Notes under the pieces: model-generated
Database searches by the model: none
Told to the model about the DNA's origin: nothing
What the model saw: the letters and a program-made list of their open reading frames with translations, nothing else
Part shown: positions 25,229-34,008 of the stretch, piece by piece
How positions within the stretch are numbered: position 1 is the stretch's first letter
Layout: each line of letters begins with the position of its first letter
Source: JBMORL01 sp049322335
Lineage (GTDB): Bacteria; Bacteroidota; Bacteroidia; Flavobacteriales_D; UBA2798
Assembly: GCA_049322335.1 (NCBI GenBank)
Contig: JBMORL010000055.1
Coordinates: 59,448 to 123,447 of the forward strand
DNA length: 64,000 bases
Direction of reading: 5' to 3'
Program-made: the position numbers and the translations under genes

Positions 25229-26878
25229 TTATTGGTTCAGGTAAATCATTTTTGCCTGGTACGATCCTGTTATTATCACTCTTTCTCCTTCTTCAACCCC
25301 CTTTTTAATCACCGTATATTCTCCATTGTTTTCACCGGGAGATATATAGGAAACGCTGAATTTTTCAGCAGCATCTTTGATAAAAACTACCGGCCTGCCA
25401 TTTATTTCGCTGATAGCACTGTTAGGTAAAGCCAGTTCATGTGATTTCTCTTTTGCAAATACGCGGACATTTACAAATTCTCCAATCTTAAAATCTCCGT
25501 CCGGATTTTTCATTTCAAACAGAAACCGTTGCGATTGATTGGTAGGATTAATAGTTTGTGCAGCAGAAATAATGGAAACTTCAGCTGTTTTGTGGTCATC
25601 ATTGATACACTCCACCACAAACTTACCTCCGTCCATTACATTTTGAACATCCCTGTCGTATACCTGGGCTTCTATAAATACATGGCTGAGATTGGTAATT
25701 GAAAACAGTGTGTCTCCTGCCATTACGGGAGAGCCAACAGACAAATTGAAATTCCCGATGATGCCATCAATAGGTGAGCGAAGAATAATTGATCGCCCGC
25801 TGGAAGAATTAAAAAGCTCGAGATTTTCTTTCGCTTTCTGATATCTTGCAATGGCTTCATCTGCTTCTTTCTTTGAAATAATGTCTTTTATTTTTTCGTG
25901 TCGTTCTATATCTTTTTTGGCAGCTTCAAATTCGGCTTCCAGGTTGTTTCTCTCAGCTAAAAGATTTACCTGGCTGGCGGCATCGGGTATTTGTTCCACC
26001 AGTGCCAGCTGATCTCCTTTTTTTACTTTTCCACCTACTTTTATTTTAAGCGAAGTAATGCGGCCGTTTTGAGCACTGGTTATTGCTGCATAACCGTCAT
26101 TGGAAGGAAGTACAGTGCCATAAAGTTTTGTCACTTCTTCATACGTTCCTGTTTCTGCTTTAACCGTTGTCATTTCAAACAGGAATTGAGTTTCTTTCGG
26201 AATGGAAAAGGATGTGCCGGTGAAAGCAGATGACTGATTTTTTTCCATTTCCCCATGACCTTCGTGTGCATTCAATAAATAGCTTTCGGGAAATGAACCG
26301 ATGTTGAACAACAGCAGAAGCAGTGCAGCTTTGGTTTTTTTGCCTCCCAACTTAAGAAAGAGAAACATGATTATAATTCCGGCTGCTGTTCCTGAAATAA
26401 ATAACCAGATGCCTCCCCATGATCCGGAATGATCATCATGGAGAGGTTCTGTTGATGAAATACCGGTTTTGATGTTTTCCAATAAAATAAGATCGCTTCC
26501 TGTTCCACCGTCTATTTGTATTAATAGCGAGTAGTTGGATTTTTCAGGAAATATTGTTTTTACACGATATATTCCGGGGTCTGCTCTTTCAACCTGAAAT
26601 GTTTGTGATTTATTTTCACGGCAAATAATGCTGATGTTTATGGAATCAATAGGTTGATTTGTTATATAGTTGCTGACAAAAAGAAGAAATTCGGATTCTT
26701 CTCCGGGAGCCAGTTCATCATATTTTACAAGCAATTCATATTTATCCGAACTGGCTTCGGAAACCAGTTGCTCTGCTGCGGTTTCTGAATTTTTCTTTTT
26801 GTTTTCGTCTCCATGCCCTTCGTGCGCATAGCTGATACCGTAAAGAAAAAAGAAACAAAAAAGAATTATTTTTTTCAT
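25229..26878 (-). CDS. RND periplasmic adaptor (CusB/CzcB type) with extra N-terminal membrane domain
   Basis: A 549-residue membrane-fusion protein linking the pump to the outer-membrane factor. The C-terminal 345 residues are a standard adaptor: GTVLPSNDGYAAITSAQNGR, lipoyl-like domain, a helical hairpin (LAERNNLEAEFEAAKKDIER), the second lipoyl half SPIDGIIGNFNLSVGSPV and beta-barrel domains ending VIITGSYQAKMIYL. Ahead of it sits an added unit: signal peptide, HEGHGDE, a beta domain (60-135), a membrane helix (155-177), then a second signal-like hydrophobic stretch (184-196) and another HEGHGE (205-210). This looks like two exported proteins joined in frame. It overlaps the upstream outer-membrane factor by 4 bases and lies 4 before the thioredoxin-like gene. 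Confidence 0.88.
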   Translation of the reverse strand: MKKIILFCFFFLYGISYAHEGHGDENKKKNSETAAEQLVSEASSDKYELLVKYDELAPGEESEFLLFVSNYITNQPIDSINISIICRENKSQTFQVERADPGIYRVKTIFPEKSNYSLLIQIDGGTGSDLILLENIKTGISSTEPLHDDHSGSWGGIWLFISGTAAGIIIMFLFLKLGGKKTKAALLLLLFNIGSFPESYLLNAHEGHGEMEKNQSSAFTGTSFSIPKETQFLFEMTTVKAETGTYEEVTKLYGTVLPSNDGYAAITSAQNGRITSLKIKVGGKVKKGDQLALVEQIPDAASQVNLLAERNNLEAEFEAAKKDIERHEKIKDIISKKEADEAIARYQKAKENLELFNSSSGRSIILRSPIDGIIGNFNLSVGSPVMAGDTLFSITNLSHVFIEAQVYDRDVQNVMDGGKFVVECINDDHKTAEVSIISAAQTINPTNQSQRFLFEMKNPDGDFKIGEFVNVRVFAKEKSHELALPNSAISEINGRPVVFIKDAAEKFSVSYISPGENNGEYTVIKKGVEEGERVIITGSYQAKMIYLNQ

Positions 26879-28128
26879 AGTGTTCCGTTTAAAAAATGGT
26901 AATGCAATAAAAATTCGTTATAGGATTTTAGTGTCATGTAATAGTTGGCTTTAATGGCAAAAGCATCATTGGCAATTCTTAAAAATGAAATACCGTCCCA
27001 CTCACTGGACTCATAAAACCTTCTTGATGCTTCATAGAGTTCGTCAGCCTGTTTCATTCCTGTTTTTTCATAATAGGAAAGATTGAGTGCTGAAGCAAAG
27101 ATTTGTTGTTTCAGAAATTCTATGTTTCTCATTAATTGTTGTTCCTGTAAAATCTGTTCTTCTTTTGCTGCTTCAAAAGAATACCTGGCCGATTTGATGT
27201 TGCCGGTATATTGCCAAAACCATAGTGGAATGGTAATTCCCGCTCTGAATCGCAGGTTGGAAGGTGTATATTCCGGGCCCTGGTTAAGATATCCGGCAAC
27301 GATTCCCGGAAGAGCTTTGTTTTTTTCTACTTTCCACGCGGCCTCATTTACTTTTGTAACCTGTTCGTAGTATTGAATAGACGGACTGCTTTGCAATTGT
27401 AAGGTATCCGTAAGAAGCCCGGGGATAACAAGCAGAGATTTGCCGAGCAGGGCAGGGGAAACTGAATCTTTAAGATTCATATAAATTTTTAACTGGCTGG
27501 CATAACCTGCATAATTTGCCTGCTCGCTTAAATATTTTGCATGTACTTCACCATATTGTGAATTGGCGTAGGTTTTACTAATCAGGTCGATATCTCCCAC
27601 TTCAAATTTTCGGTCGGCTATTTCGCTCAATTCTGCGTAAATAGAATCCTGCGAATGCAATAATTTCATCATTGAAGCCGAGTATTGAAAATTCAGATAA
27701 AGTAGTTTTGCCAGGTATCTTGTTTCGATGGCGGTTACCTTTTTTTCTTTTTCAGAAAGGGTTGTTTGTTGTTCGGCTAATTGTTTTTGCCGGATGTAAA
27801 CGGTAGGAAATTCTATTTGCTGTAAAACACCTATCGTGTAAAAATCTCCTGTAGGGCTTTCTGCCACCACTTCAGGATTGGGTAAATTGAAAGCTGATTT
27901 TTGTTGTGCTTTATTTTGCAGCACTTTTAATTCAGCGATTTTGAAGGCAGGATGGTTTTTTATAACAGAATCCAGGAATTGTTGTTCGTAGACAATGGTT
28001 TGTGATAAACCGGCTATAGGCAGAAATGCAAAAGATAAAAGCAGCAAAATCACAGGCCGGTACACTTCATAATGACAAACGGAGGCAATCCCGGTCATAT
28101 ATTTTATAATTTTCTTATCAGGATTCAT
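26875..28128 (-). CDS. TolC-family outer-membrane factor
   Basis: A 417-residue protein that forms the outer-membrane channel of the RND complex. After a hydrophobic export signal (about residues 25-42, AGLSQ) come two coiled-coil-rich halves: FLDSVIKNHPAFKIAELKVL, the TGDFYTIGVLQQIEFP hairpin strand, and AAWKVEKNKALPGIVAGYLN in the second half. These are the usual OEP repeats of CusC/CzcC-like proteins. A downstream ATG at 28098 is an alternative start. It is the first gene of the RND operon (28128 to 18925), 4-bp overlap with the adaptor. Confidence 0.87.
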   Translation of the reverse strand: MNPDKKIIKYMTGIASVCHYEVYRPVILLLLSFAFLPIAGLSQTIVYEQQFLDSVIKNHPAFKIAELKVLQNKAQQKSAFNLPNPEVVAESPTGDFYTIGVLQQIEFPTVYIRQKQLAEQQTTLSEKEKKVTAIETRYLAKLLYLNFQYSASMMKLLHSQDSIYAELSEIADRKFEVGDIDLISKTYANSQYGEVHAKYLSEQANYAGYASQLKIYMNLKDSVSPALLGKSLLVIPGLLTDTLQLQSSPSIQYYEQVTKVNEAAWKVEKNKALPGIVAGYLNQGPEYTPSNLRFRAGITIPLWFWQYTGNIKSARYSFEAAKEEQILQEQQLMRNIEFLKQQIFASALNLSYYEKTGMKQADELYEASRRFYESSEWDGISFLRIANDAFAIKANYYMTLKSYNEFLLHYHFLNGTL

Positions 28129-28132
28129 TCTT

Positions 28133-29791
28133 TTAAATTTTGATTAGTGTACCGGTTTTTATTAAACCATATACGGGTGATGTGATTTTATAAAAATAAA
28201 ACCCGCTGTCAATAGTTTTGATGTTTATTCTCTCTGAAGGTAATTTCATTTTTGTGCAAAGGATTTCCTGTCCGGCCGGATTGCAGATTATTAACCGGAA
28301 TTCATTTCCATTTTCAAAGAAATCAGCAGGCATGTTAAAAGTTATTTCGTCAGTAACAGGATTTGGAAACAAAACTATTTCGGGAGAATTTCCGGAAGCT
28401 TCGGTTATACCGGAAGAAAGGCAGTTAACATCCATATAGTTTACCGCTCCGAATGCATTCAATCGTCCCCCGGTAACAGAAATACCCGACATAGCTGAAA
28501 TGGGGTCAACGTTATTCAATAGAACCTGCAACACATATTCAGCTCCCGATGACGGGTTATTGTTTACAAGGTTCATAAACTGTGCGCAGGGTACAGAATA
28601 CATAAGCGCAATGGTTCCTGCTGTTAATGGACAGGAAAAGGAAGTGCCGGTTGTACTGGTATATGAATTTGATCCGGTAGTAGTATAAACATTTATACCC
28701 GGTGCGCCAAAATCAATAGTAGTTAAACCATATCCACCGGCCTGGTTGTCGGTTTGCCCGGTTCTTGTAACAGAAACCATATATTGGCTGGAGCAGGCAG
28801 TAGGCATATCGCCTACGGCATCTACATCTGCATTATTGTTTGTAGTGGCGGCCACATTTAAAATTCCCTGTGCACCGAGTGAATCATAAAATGCACACCA
28901 TAACGGGTAAGCAGAAGGATCGGCATTGTCAATCCCCCACGAAGAAGAAGTGGCAACAACAAATGCACCCGCTGATCCACCGGTTTGGTTGTATAATTTT
29001 CGCATGGTCAGAGGATAATCATATGCTGAAATTACAGAAGACTCGGTGACACCAAAACCTGAAACCAGCATTACTTTTACATTCCAGTTTATTCCGGTTA
29101 CGCCTGTTGTATTGTTTCCTTTGGCGCCAATCATTCCATAACACTGGGTTCCGTGACTTCCGGCAGAATGACTGTCATTGGCCGAACCAACATTCCAGCC
29201 GTTAAAATCATCCGTATATCCATTTCCGTCATCATCAATACCATTTCCGTCTGTTTCATTGTAGTTTCGCCAAAAATTTCCAATCAGGTCGGGATGATTG
29301 TAGTTTGCTCCGCCACCTTCAACCAAACACACCACAATCGTATCATTGGTTGCTGTAACTCCTCCTGTAGTAATGTCCCAGGCTAAATCACTGTCTATAT
29401 CCGCATCCGTTGTTCCTCCTGTTTGCCCGGTATTTGTATGGTGCCACTGACTGGAGAATGAAGCATCATCAGGAATGGATCTTTCATAAACAAAATGATT
29501 GTTTTGTGCCAGTGTTATTCCTTTTGTATCCAATAACAGTTGAATAAATTTTTCGTTGGACAGGATAAGGGAGTCAAATCCTAATAACCAGTATCTCATA
29601 TTGGGAGAAAGTTGTTTTATCAGTTTTACATTCAACGAATCAGGAAAATCATTAATAACTTCATCAATGGAATACTTATCTTCCAGCTGAATCATCGCTT
29701 CTCCCCTGATAAAAGCTGTTTCATGGCTTTCTCCCGGCTGAGCAAATAAACTTACCGGTATAAAATAGAAAAGAAATAGTATTTTTCTCAT
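28133..29791 (-). CDS. Subtilisin-like S8 peptidase with T9SS sorting domain, catalytic Asp changed to Glu
   Basis: A 552-residue secreted protein (start at 29791, signal peptide RKILFLFYFIPVSLFAQ). A peptidase propeptide-like region precedes an S8 domain. The His site HGTQCYGMIGA and the Ser site GTSFSCPLTAG are intact and the Asn region (SSWGIDNAD) is plausible, but the segment that should read VIDTG is VCLVEGGGANYNHPDL, so the catalytic Asp is a Glu. GNGIDDDGNGYTDDFNGWN follows as in relatives. The last 90 residues (FPNPVTDEITF) are a T9SS type A domain. It lies only 4 bases upstream of the TolC gene, which could put it at the head of the RND operon. Activity is uncertain because of the Asp change. 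Confidence 0.85.
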   Translation of the reverse strand: MRKILFLFYFIPVSLFAQPGESHETAFIRGEAMIQLEDKYSIDEVINDFPDSLNVKLIKQLSPNMRYWLLGFDSLILSNEKFIQLLLDTKGITLAQNNHFVYERSIPDDASFSSQWHHTNTGQTGGTTDADIDSDLAWDITTGGVTATNDTIVVCLVEGGGANYNHPDLIGNFWRNYNETDGNGIDDDGNGYTDDFNGWNVGSANDSHSAGSHGTQCYGMIGAKGNNTTGVTGINWNVKVMLVSGFGVTESSVISAYDYPLTMRKLYNQTGGSAGAFVVATSSSWGIDNADPSAYPLWCAFYDSLGAQGILNVAATTNNNADVDAVGDMPTACSSQYMVSVTRTGQTDNQAGGYGLTTIDFGAPGINVYTTTGSNSYTSTTGTSFSCPLTAGTIALMYSVPCAQFMNLVNNNPSSGAEYVLQVLLNNVDPISAMSGISVTGGRLNAFGAVNYMDVNCLSSGITEASGNSPEIVLFPNPVTDEITFNMPADFFENGNEFRLIICNPAGQEILCTKMKLPSERINIKTIDSGFYFYKITSPVYGLIKTGTLIKI

Positions 29792-29855
29792 ATCCTTATT
29801 TTTTGGACTCTTTTTTAACTTTTCATTACATTTTTTATTCCATTTACAGCTATTA

Positions 29856-29921
29856 AAAGCAGGAGGGGGAGAAGAATGAAAAAACAAACGAAACATAAAA
29901 ACTACTTCTCCCCTCTGCTTT
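29856..29921 (-). terminator. Long hairpin after the HMBD lipoprotein gene
   Basis: Arms 29856-29874 and 29905-29921 (AAAGCAGGAGGGGGAGAAG against CTTCTCCCCTCTGCTTT) pair with two single-base bulges around a 30-base loop. On the minus strand the stem ends in a T-rich stretch 6-70 bases after the lipoprotein stop. It probably separates the lipoprotein gene from the S8 peptidase transcript. Confidence 0.6.
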
Positions 29922-29926
29922 AAAGA

Positions 29927-30157
29927 TTAATGTTCATGGCCATGGTCGCTGTTTTTCTCTTCGGTTTGTTTCAGATCCATATTGCATTTTGGACATGTGC
30001 CGGCTTCTGCATACGTTTTGTCTCCTTCACATTTCATCGGGCACTGATACATAGCTTCGTGTTTATGCTCTTCATCCTTCTTTTTTTCTGAGTTGGAACA
30101 GGAAGCCGCAAAACTCAGTGCACTGATGGTCATAATTGAAAAAATTAATCGTTTCAT
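29927..30157 (-). CDS. Small heavy-metal-binding-domain lipoprotein (paralogue)
   Basis: A 76-residue lipoprotein: lipobox FAASC at about residue 20, Lys-rich linker, the metal-binding domain MYQCPMKCEGDKTYAEAGTC-PKCNMDL, and a His tail SDHGHEH. It is the paralogue of the 71-residue protein at 5028, differing mostly in the linker and in CNM for CGM at the second metal site. It is a single-gene unit by position, with a terminator after it. A role in periplasmic metal buffering is inferred from the domain. Confidence 0.88.
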   Translation of the reverse strand: MKRLIFSIMTISALSFAASCSNSEKKKDEEHKHEAMYQCPMKCEGDKTYAEAGTCPKCNMDLKQTEEKNSDHGHEH

Positions 30158-30271
30158 GTTATTTGGTTTTAGAGGTTACTTTTTTATGGCATAAATATAC
30201 TATTCCTGCGGAGAATCGCCTCCCGGAGAATATATGGATAAATGAAAAAAACAGTTAGAGTTCATATGAAT

Positions 30272-32302
30272 TTATTTTTGAATTATCAGTTTTCTGAACC
30301 GGGTTCCGTTTGTCGTTTTTATTATAACACCATATATCCCCGCAGGAATTTCATTATTTACTGATACTTTTATAATGCCTGCCGGCTGGTTAATTACAAA
30401 TGATTGCACCGTTCTTCCGCTCAAATCAACCAATTCAATTTTTTCGACAGTCCCATCTTCCGAAGAAGAAATAAAAAATTCATTGTTTGCAGGATTGGGA
30501 TATATTGAGAGGAATAGATCTTTATCGCTTTCATTTATGCCGAGCACACTATTACCTACATTAATATTATCAATGTACAAATTGTTCCCCCCGTCAGTAA
30601 CATTTACAATTTTTATCAGAACACTGGTTTGTGTAGCGTATGATGATAATGAAATACTTGCTGTTTTCCATACCGTTGAGCTATCGGGAATGTAGGGCGT
30701 AGTTTGTGTAGGGCCTGTTGTCATAGCAGTCCCCGTTCTATAAAAAACCTGCGAAAAATTCACTCCGCAGTCATTTGAAACAAGAACAATCAGTTCATCA
30801 GAGTAATTCGCGTCAGATTTTGCATACGCCCATTTAAAAGATAAATAGGGCGTTCCGCCAAGTGATGTAAAATCAAACACGGGAAGAAGTAGTGCGTCTG
30901 ACTGGCCATAGTTGATATTGATAAGATTATTGATTTTTGCAGAAGCAATGCCCGCGTATGGAATTGCGGTTGTATCCAGTTCCCATGTAATTCCGCCATC
31001 GGGATTATCAATTGTAATGGCGGCAGGCGGCCATTGTAATGTTTCAAATGTTTCTGTAAAAGGTAGTGCCTGTCCAGCCGGGGGCGTTGTAACCGTTATA
31101 TAAGAAGGAAAAAATATACTGTCGCTTCCGGAGACACCTGTCACTTTCAGGGAAACATCGTAAGTGCCAATCGAGTTATATGAAACGAGTGGATTCTCCG
31201 AAACCGAGGATGAAGGTGTGCCTCCCGGAAACCACCATTGATAGGTGACAGGGTTATTCAGCGACCTGTTGATAAACTGAACACTGTTGGTAACACAAAT
31301 AGTCTGGCTATTGGAAGTGAAATCGGCAATAACATTACAGGCGGGTGATACATAGCCACTGTCGCAGCCTGTAGAATCAATATTCCATTGCTGCCAAATG
31401 TCAAAGCGAAGGGTGTCAAGTGTTGCATGCATCCTGTTTTTTTGTCCTGCGGTGAACATGCTTTTGCAATTATCATTTGAATAGTCAAGATAATTATCAA
31501 TTAAATCCGCCATATCCGGGTTGTCGTTTGAGCAGCTGTTTACCGATGAGGGGCAACCATAGTTGGGAGAGGCTACCGGTGGAGTATCGCAGATAAAATC
31601 GCCATCAGAGCAAACGTCAGTGCCGCAACCGTTATTAAATGTATGATAAAGCCCAAACCAGTGTCCTATTTCATGTGTCGTTGTTCTGCCCAGTGATGAT
31701 GATGCCGTACCAATTCTGCCAAAATAATTATGTCTTACAACAATTCCGTCTTCATCCGGTGGCCCCCCAGGAAAAGAGGAGTAGCCGAGAATCCCGCTTG
31801 TTCCATTGATTGTTTTTACTACATACATATTTAGATAGCGCGAATTATCCCAGTAAGAAAGATTTTTTAACATACTTCTCTGGTAAGTCTGATGATTCGT
31901 CAGTGAGCTGTTTATTCTCACAATTCCATTGGTACATTTTCCGTCAGGTGTTTTTTTGGCAAGACAAAATTGAATTTTTGTATCTACGCCATTCCCATCA
32001 CCGTTAGTTCCCGGAATTTTTCCAAAATCCTCGTTTAAAACATCTATCTGGCTCTGAATCTGGGCATCAGAAATATTTTCAGTTCCTCCCTGGTGAATGA
32101 CATGAACCACCACCGGAATTATTTTTACGCTATCCTGGTTTCTCTGGGCCGGATGAGAAATTAAATAGCTTTTAATCCGGTTTTCTGATGCAGAAACAGA
32201 GGATTTGTTTTTTCTCACATATTCATCAAAGCCGCAAATTTCCTGAGCGTATTGTATCTGCCAGCCGAAAGAGAGTAGTAAAACAAGAATAGCTTTTTTC
32301 AT
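30272..32302 (-). CDS. M43 (pappalysin-like) zinc metalloprotease with T9SS sorting domain
   Basis: A 676-residue secreted protease. After the signal peptide (VLLLSFGWQIQYAQ) a pappalysin-like catalytic domain carries HEIGHWFGLYHTF, matching HExxHxxGxxH, with the Cys-rich CGTDVCSDGDFICDTPP region that follows the site in cytophagalysins. A PKD-like domain (about 330-405, ITYQWWFPGGTPS-type strand), a MAM/jelly-roll-like domain (to about 590, LYIDNINVG) and a T9SS type A domain (IYPNPANNEFF) complete the protein. It is 2 bases from the methyltransferase gene upstream. Substrate unknown. Confidence 0.9.
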   Translation of the reverse strand: MKKAILVLLLSFGWQIQYAQEICGFDEYVRKNKSSVSASENRIKSYLISHPAQRNQDSVKIIPVVVHVIHQGGTENISDAQIQSQIDVLNEDFGKIPGTNGDGNGVDTKIQFCLAKKTPDGKCTNGIVRINSSLTNHQTYQRSMLKNLSYWDNSRYLNMYVVKTINGTSGILGYSSFPGGPPDEDGIVVRHNYFGRIGTASSSLGRTTTHEIGHWFGLYHTFNNGCGTDVCSDGDFICDTPPVASPNYGCPSSVNSCSNDNPDMADLIDNYLDYSNDNCKSMFTAGQKNRMHATLDTLRFDIWQQWNIDSTGCDSGYVSPACNVIADFTSNSQTICVTNSVQFINRSLNNPVTYQWWFPGGTPSSSVSENPLVSYNSIGTYDVSLKVTGVSGSDSIFFPSYITVTTPPAGQALPFTETFETLQWPPAAITIDNPDGGITWELDTTAIPYAGIASAKINNLININYGQSDALLLPVFDFTSLGGTPYLSFKWAYAKSDANYSDELIVLVSNDCGVNFSQVFYRTGTAMTTGPTQTTPYIPDSSTVWKTASISLSSYATQTSVLIKIVNVTDGGNNLYIDNINVGNSVLGINESDKDLFLSIYPNPANNEFFISSSEDGTVEKIELVDLSGRTVQSFVINQPAGIIKVSVNNEIPAGIYGVIIKTTNGTRFRKLIIQK

Positions 32303-32304
32303 AT

Positions 32305-32961
32305 TTAGTCGGTTTTTTTTGTCTTGTATAATTGTAGTGTTCCATATATAGTGTTAAACCGGGAATGAAGTGATACCTCCTTAAATCCGGCTTTTCGTAT
32401 AAATTCGGGTAATAATCCTTTTACATTATCCCGGGTGGTTTTAAACCCGTCAAGTAACTGTACGCTATAGAAAGCAAAACGCATTAAAAAATTGGAAGGC
32501 TTTCCCCAGTCAGCAATATGCAATTCTCCGCCAGGCTTCAATATTCGTTTAATTTCTTTTAAAGAACTTTCTTTTTGTTCAGTGGTAAGATGATGAAATA
32601 CAAGGCTGGTAATCACCCTGTCAAAAGATGAATCATTATAAGGTAAAACCAATCCGTCATATTTATCTATCCGGATAGCAGAATTGGATGGCCCTAATTT
32701 TTTTCGGGCGATGGTTAATATTTTCTCATCTACATCTACACCCGTAAATGCAGCTTGTGGTTGCTTTTGCTTGGCAAGAAGGGTAAGGGTAAGTGACCCA
32801 CACCCGAAGTCCAGTACCGAATGCGATGGAGAAATTTTAGCCTGATCAATTAAAGCAGACTTAAATCTTTTTTCGGGCATAGTGTATTTAAGGAGCGGAT
32901 CGAAAATACCCGTCAGCCAGTTAAATCGTAATGCAGGAATGAATGTTTTTTCTTTTGACAT
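32305..32961 (-). CDS. Class I SAM-dependent methyltransferase
   Basis: A 218-residue cytosolic enzyme. The Rossmann motif I is VLDFGCGSLTLTLL, followed by AAFTGVDVDEKIL (acidic motif), DRVITSLVFHHL and GELHIADWGKPS, a UbiE/Methyltransf_11-type pattern. The start at 32961 is preferred; upstream ATGs read through a region without domain homology. It sits between the M43 protease and a His-rich protein. Methyltransferases with this look are often found in arsenic or mercury islands, but no Cys pattern for arsenic methylation is visible, so the substrate is unknown. Confidence 0.85.
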   Translation of the reverse strand: MSKEKTFIPALRFNWLTGIFDPLLKYTMPEKRFKSALIDQAKISPSHSVLDFGCGSLTLTLLAKQKQPQAAFTGVDVDEKILTIARKKLGPSNSAIRIDKYDGLVLPYNDSSFDRVITSLVFHHLTTEQKESSLKEIKRILKPGGELHIADWGKPSNFLMRFAFYSVQLLDGFKTTRDNVKGLLPEFIRKAGFKEVSLHSRFNTIYGTLQLYKTKKTD

Positions 32962-33034
32962 TATTATTTCGTTATTGATAAAACAAAGAATTGACGCAAT
33001 ACAATACTGCATCAAAGAATTATCAATGACGAAA

Positions 33035-33493
33035 TCAAATCTGGAATGACTGAATGTATATCCTTAAATCAGGAATTTTGGGCGGAGGCAAAGAATAATT
33101 TACAGCCCGTTTTTCTTTTTCGCTTTCAAAAGATACAAGCTGATTATTATATGCTATAAAGAGGATATGTACAAACTCAGGGTTGCTGAGTTTAATTGGA
33201 GAAAATTCCTGCGAAAAAACAGAAGAAAGAATGCGGCTTGTTTCTTCATCGCAACAATTGCCTTCACCGGGTTTGGAGTGATCGTGTTTGTCTGAATGGG
33301 AATGAGGTTCGTTTTTTTGAGAATGGCTCTCGTCATGCGAATGATGATCGTGCCCCGCACTGTGCGAATGTTCACTGGTACTATGCTCCAGTGAATGTTC
33401 CCAATTGCAAACAACATGAGTAATAATAACATTAAGATAAGCCGCTAAAAACAACAGCGGGCCGATTATCTTTATTTTATTACTTAACCTCAT
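33035..33493 (-). CDS. His-rich exported protein with CC and PPP motifs
   Basis: A 152-residue protein. An N-terminal hydrophobic segment (GPLLFLAAYLNVIITHVV) is followed by a striking His/Ser/Asp stretch from about 30 to 75 with over 15 histidines, then GNCCDEET and a C-terminal PPPKIPDLRIYIQSFQI. The overall design (hydrophobic anchor, His cluster, CC, proline run) matches small Bacteroidota metal-resistance proteins such as HYC_CC_PP, without the HYC motif. Likely a periplasmic metal-binding factor; sure only that it is exported and metal-binding in composition. Confidence 0.72.
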   Translation of the reverse strand: MRLSNKIKIIGPLLFLAAYLNVIITHVVCNWEHSLEHSTSEHSHSAGHDHHSHDESHSQKNEPHSHSDKHDHSKPGEGNCCDEETSRILSSVFSQEFSPIKLSNPEFVHILFIAYNNQLVSFESEKEKRAVNYSLPPPKIPDLRIYIQSFQI

Positions 33494-33507
33494 AGCAGTT
33501 TGAACTT

Positions 33508-33521
33508 GTTTTGTACAAAAC
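33508..33521. promoter_or_regulatory. Palindrome upstream of the His-rich protein gene
   Basis: GTTTTGTACAAAAC is a perfect 14-base palindrome, 15-28 bases before the start at 33493. Its position fits an operator overlapping the promoter. No regulator can be assigned. Confidence 0.35.
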
Positions 33522-34008
33522 GAAGTAAAAGTAGAAATATTTTACGCTGGTTTAAGATATCCGGGTTTTGTTAATAGGCCATACTTGGAGATAAGATTAA
33601 AACTCTTATCTCTTATTTGCCATCGTTTTTCACATAAAATAGCACATATAATACTGTAAATCAAAATATTAAATAAAAAATAAAAACAATCATTATTGAA
33701 TTCATACTGGTTTGCAGGGTTTATTATAAACTCCAATATTAAACTACTTTTTTAACACTATATAAACGTCTGTCTGCGTACTTTTAGAATGCTTAAAACG
33801 AATAAAAAAAGGAATTCGTTTTTTGTTTTTTTTACAAAGTCCTTTTGCGTAATGTGATGAAGGTTAACATGAAGGGAGCAGAAAATCCGGGGAAACAAAA
33901 TTTACTGGCAACATACAGTATATTGATATTCTTTTGCCGGTAAGAAAAAAAATCGTTAATTTTATAAAATAATAAATCTTCCAGTTCATTAACCAGAAAA
34001 ATCAAAAT
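33522..34008. other. Intergenic region between divergent operons
   Basis: About 490 bases without a convincing gene. It is strongly A+T-rich. An inverted repeat AAAACGAAT...ATTCGTTTT (33795-33803 and 33814-33822) is followed on the plus strand by a T-rich run, so it looks like an orphan intrinsic terminator or the end of a small RNA. The last 100 bases should hold the promoter of the plus-strand operon. A 64-codon open frame on the minus strand (33542-33736) has no recognisable features. Confidence 0.5.

Noticed and set aside
33542..33736. A 64-codon minus-strand open frame in the 33.5-34.0 kb gap
   Set aside because: No domain, no signal peptide, A+T-rich composition and no partner; it is probably chance.
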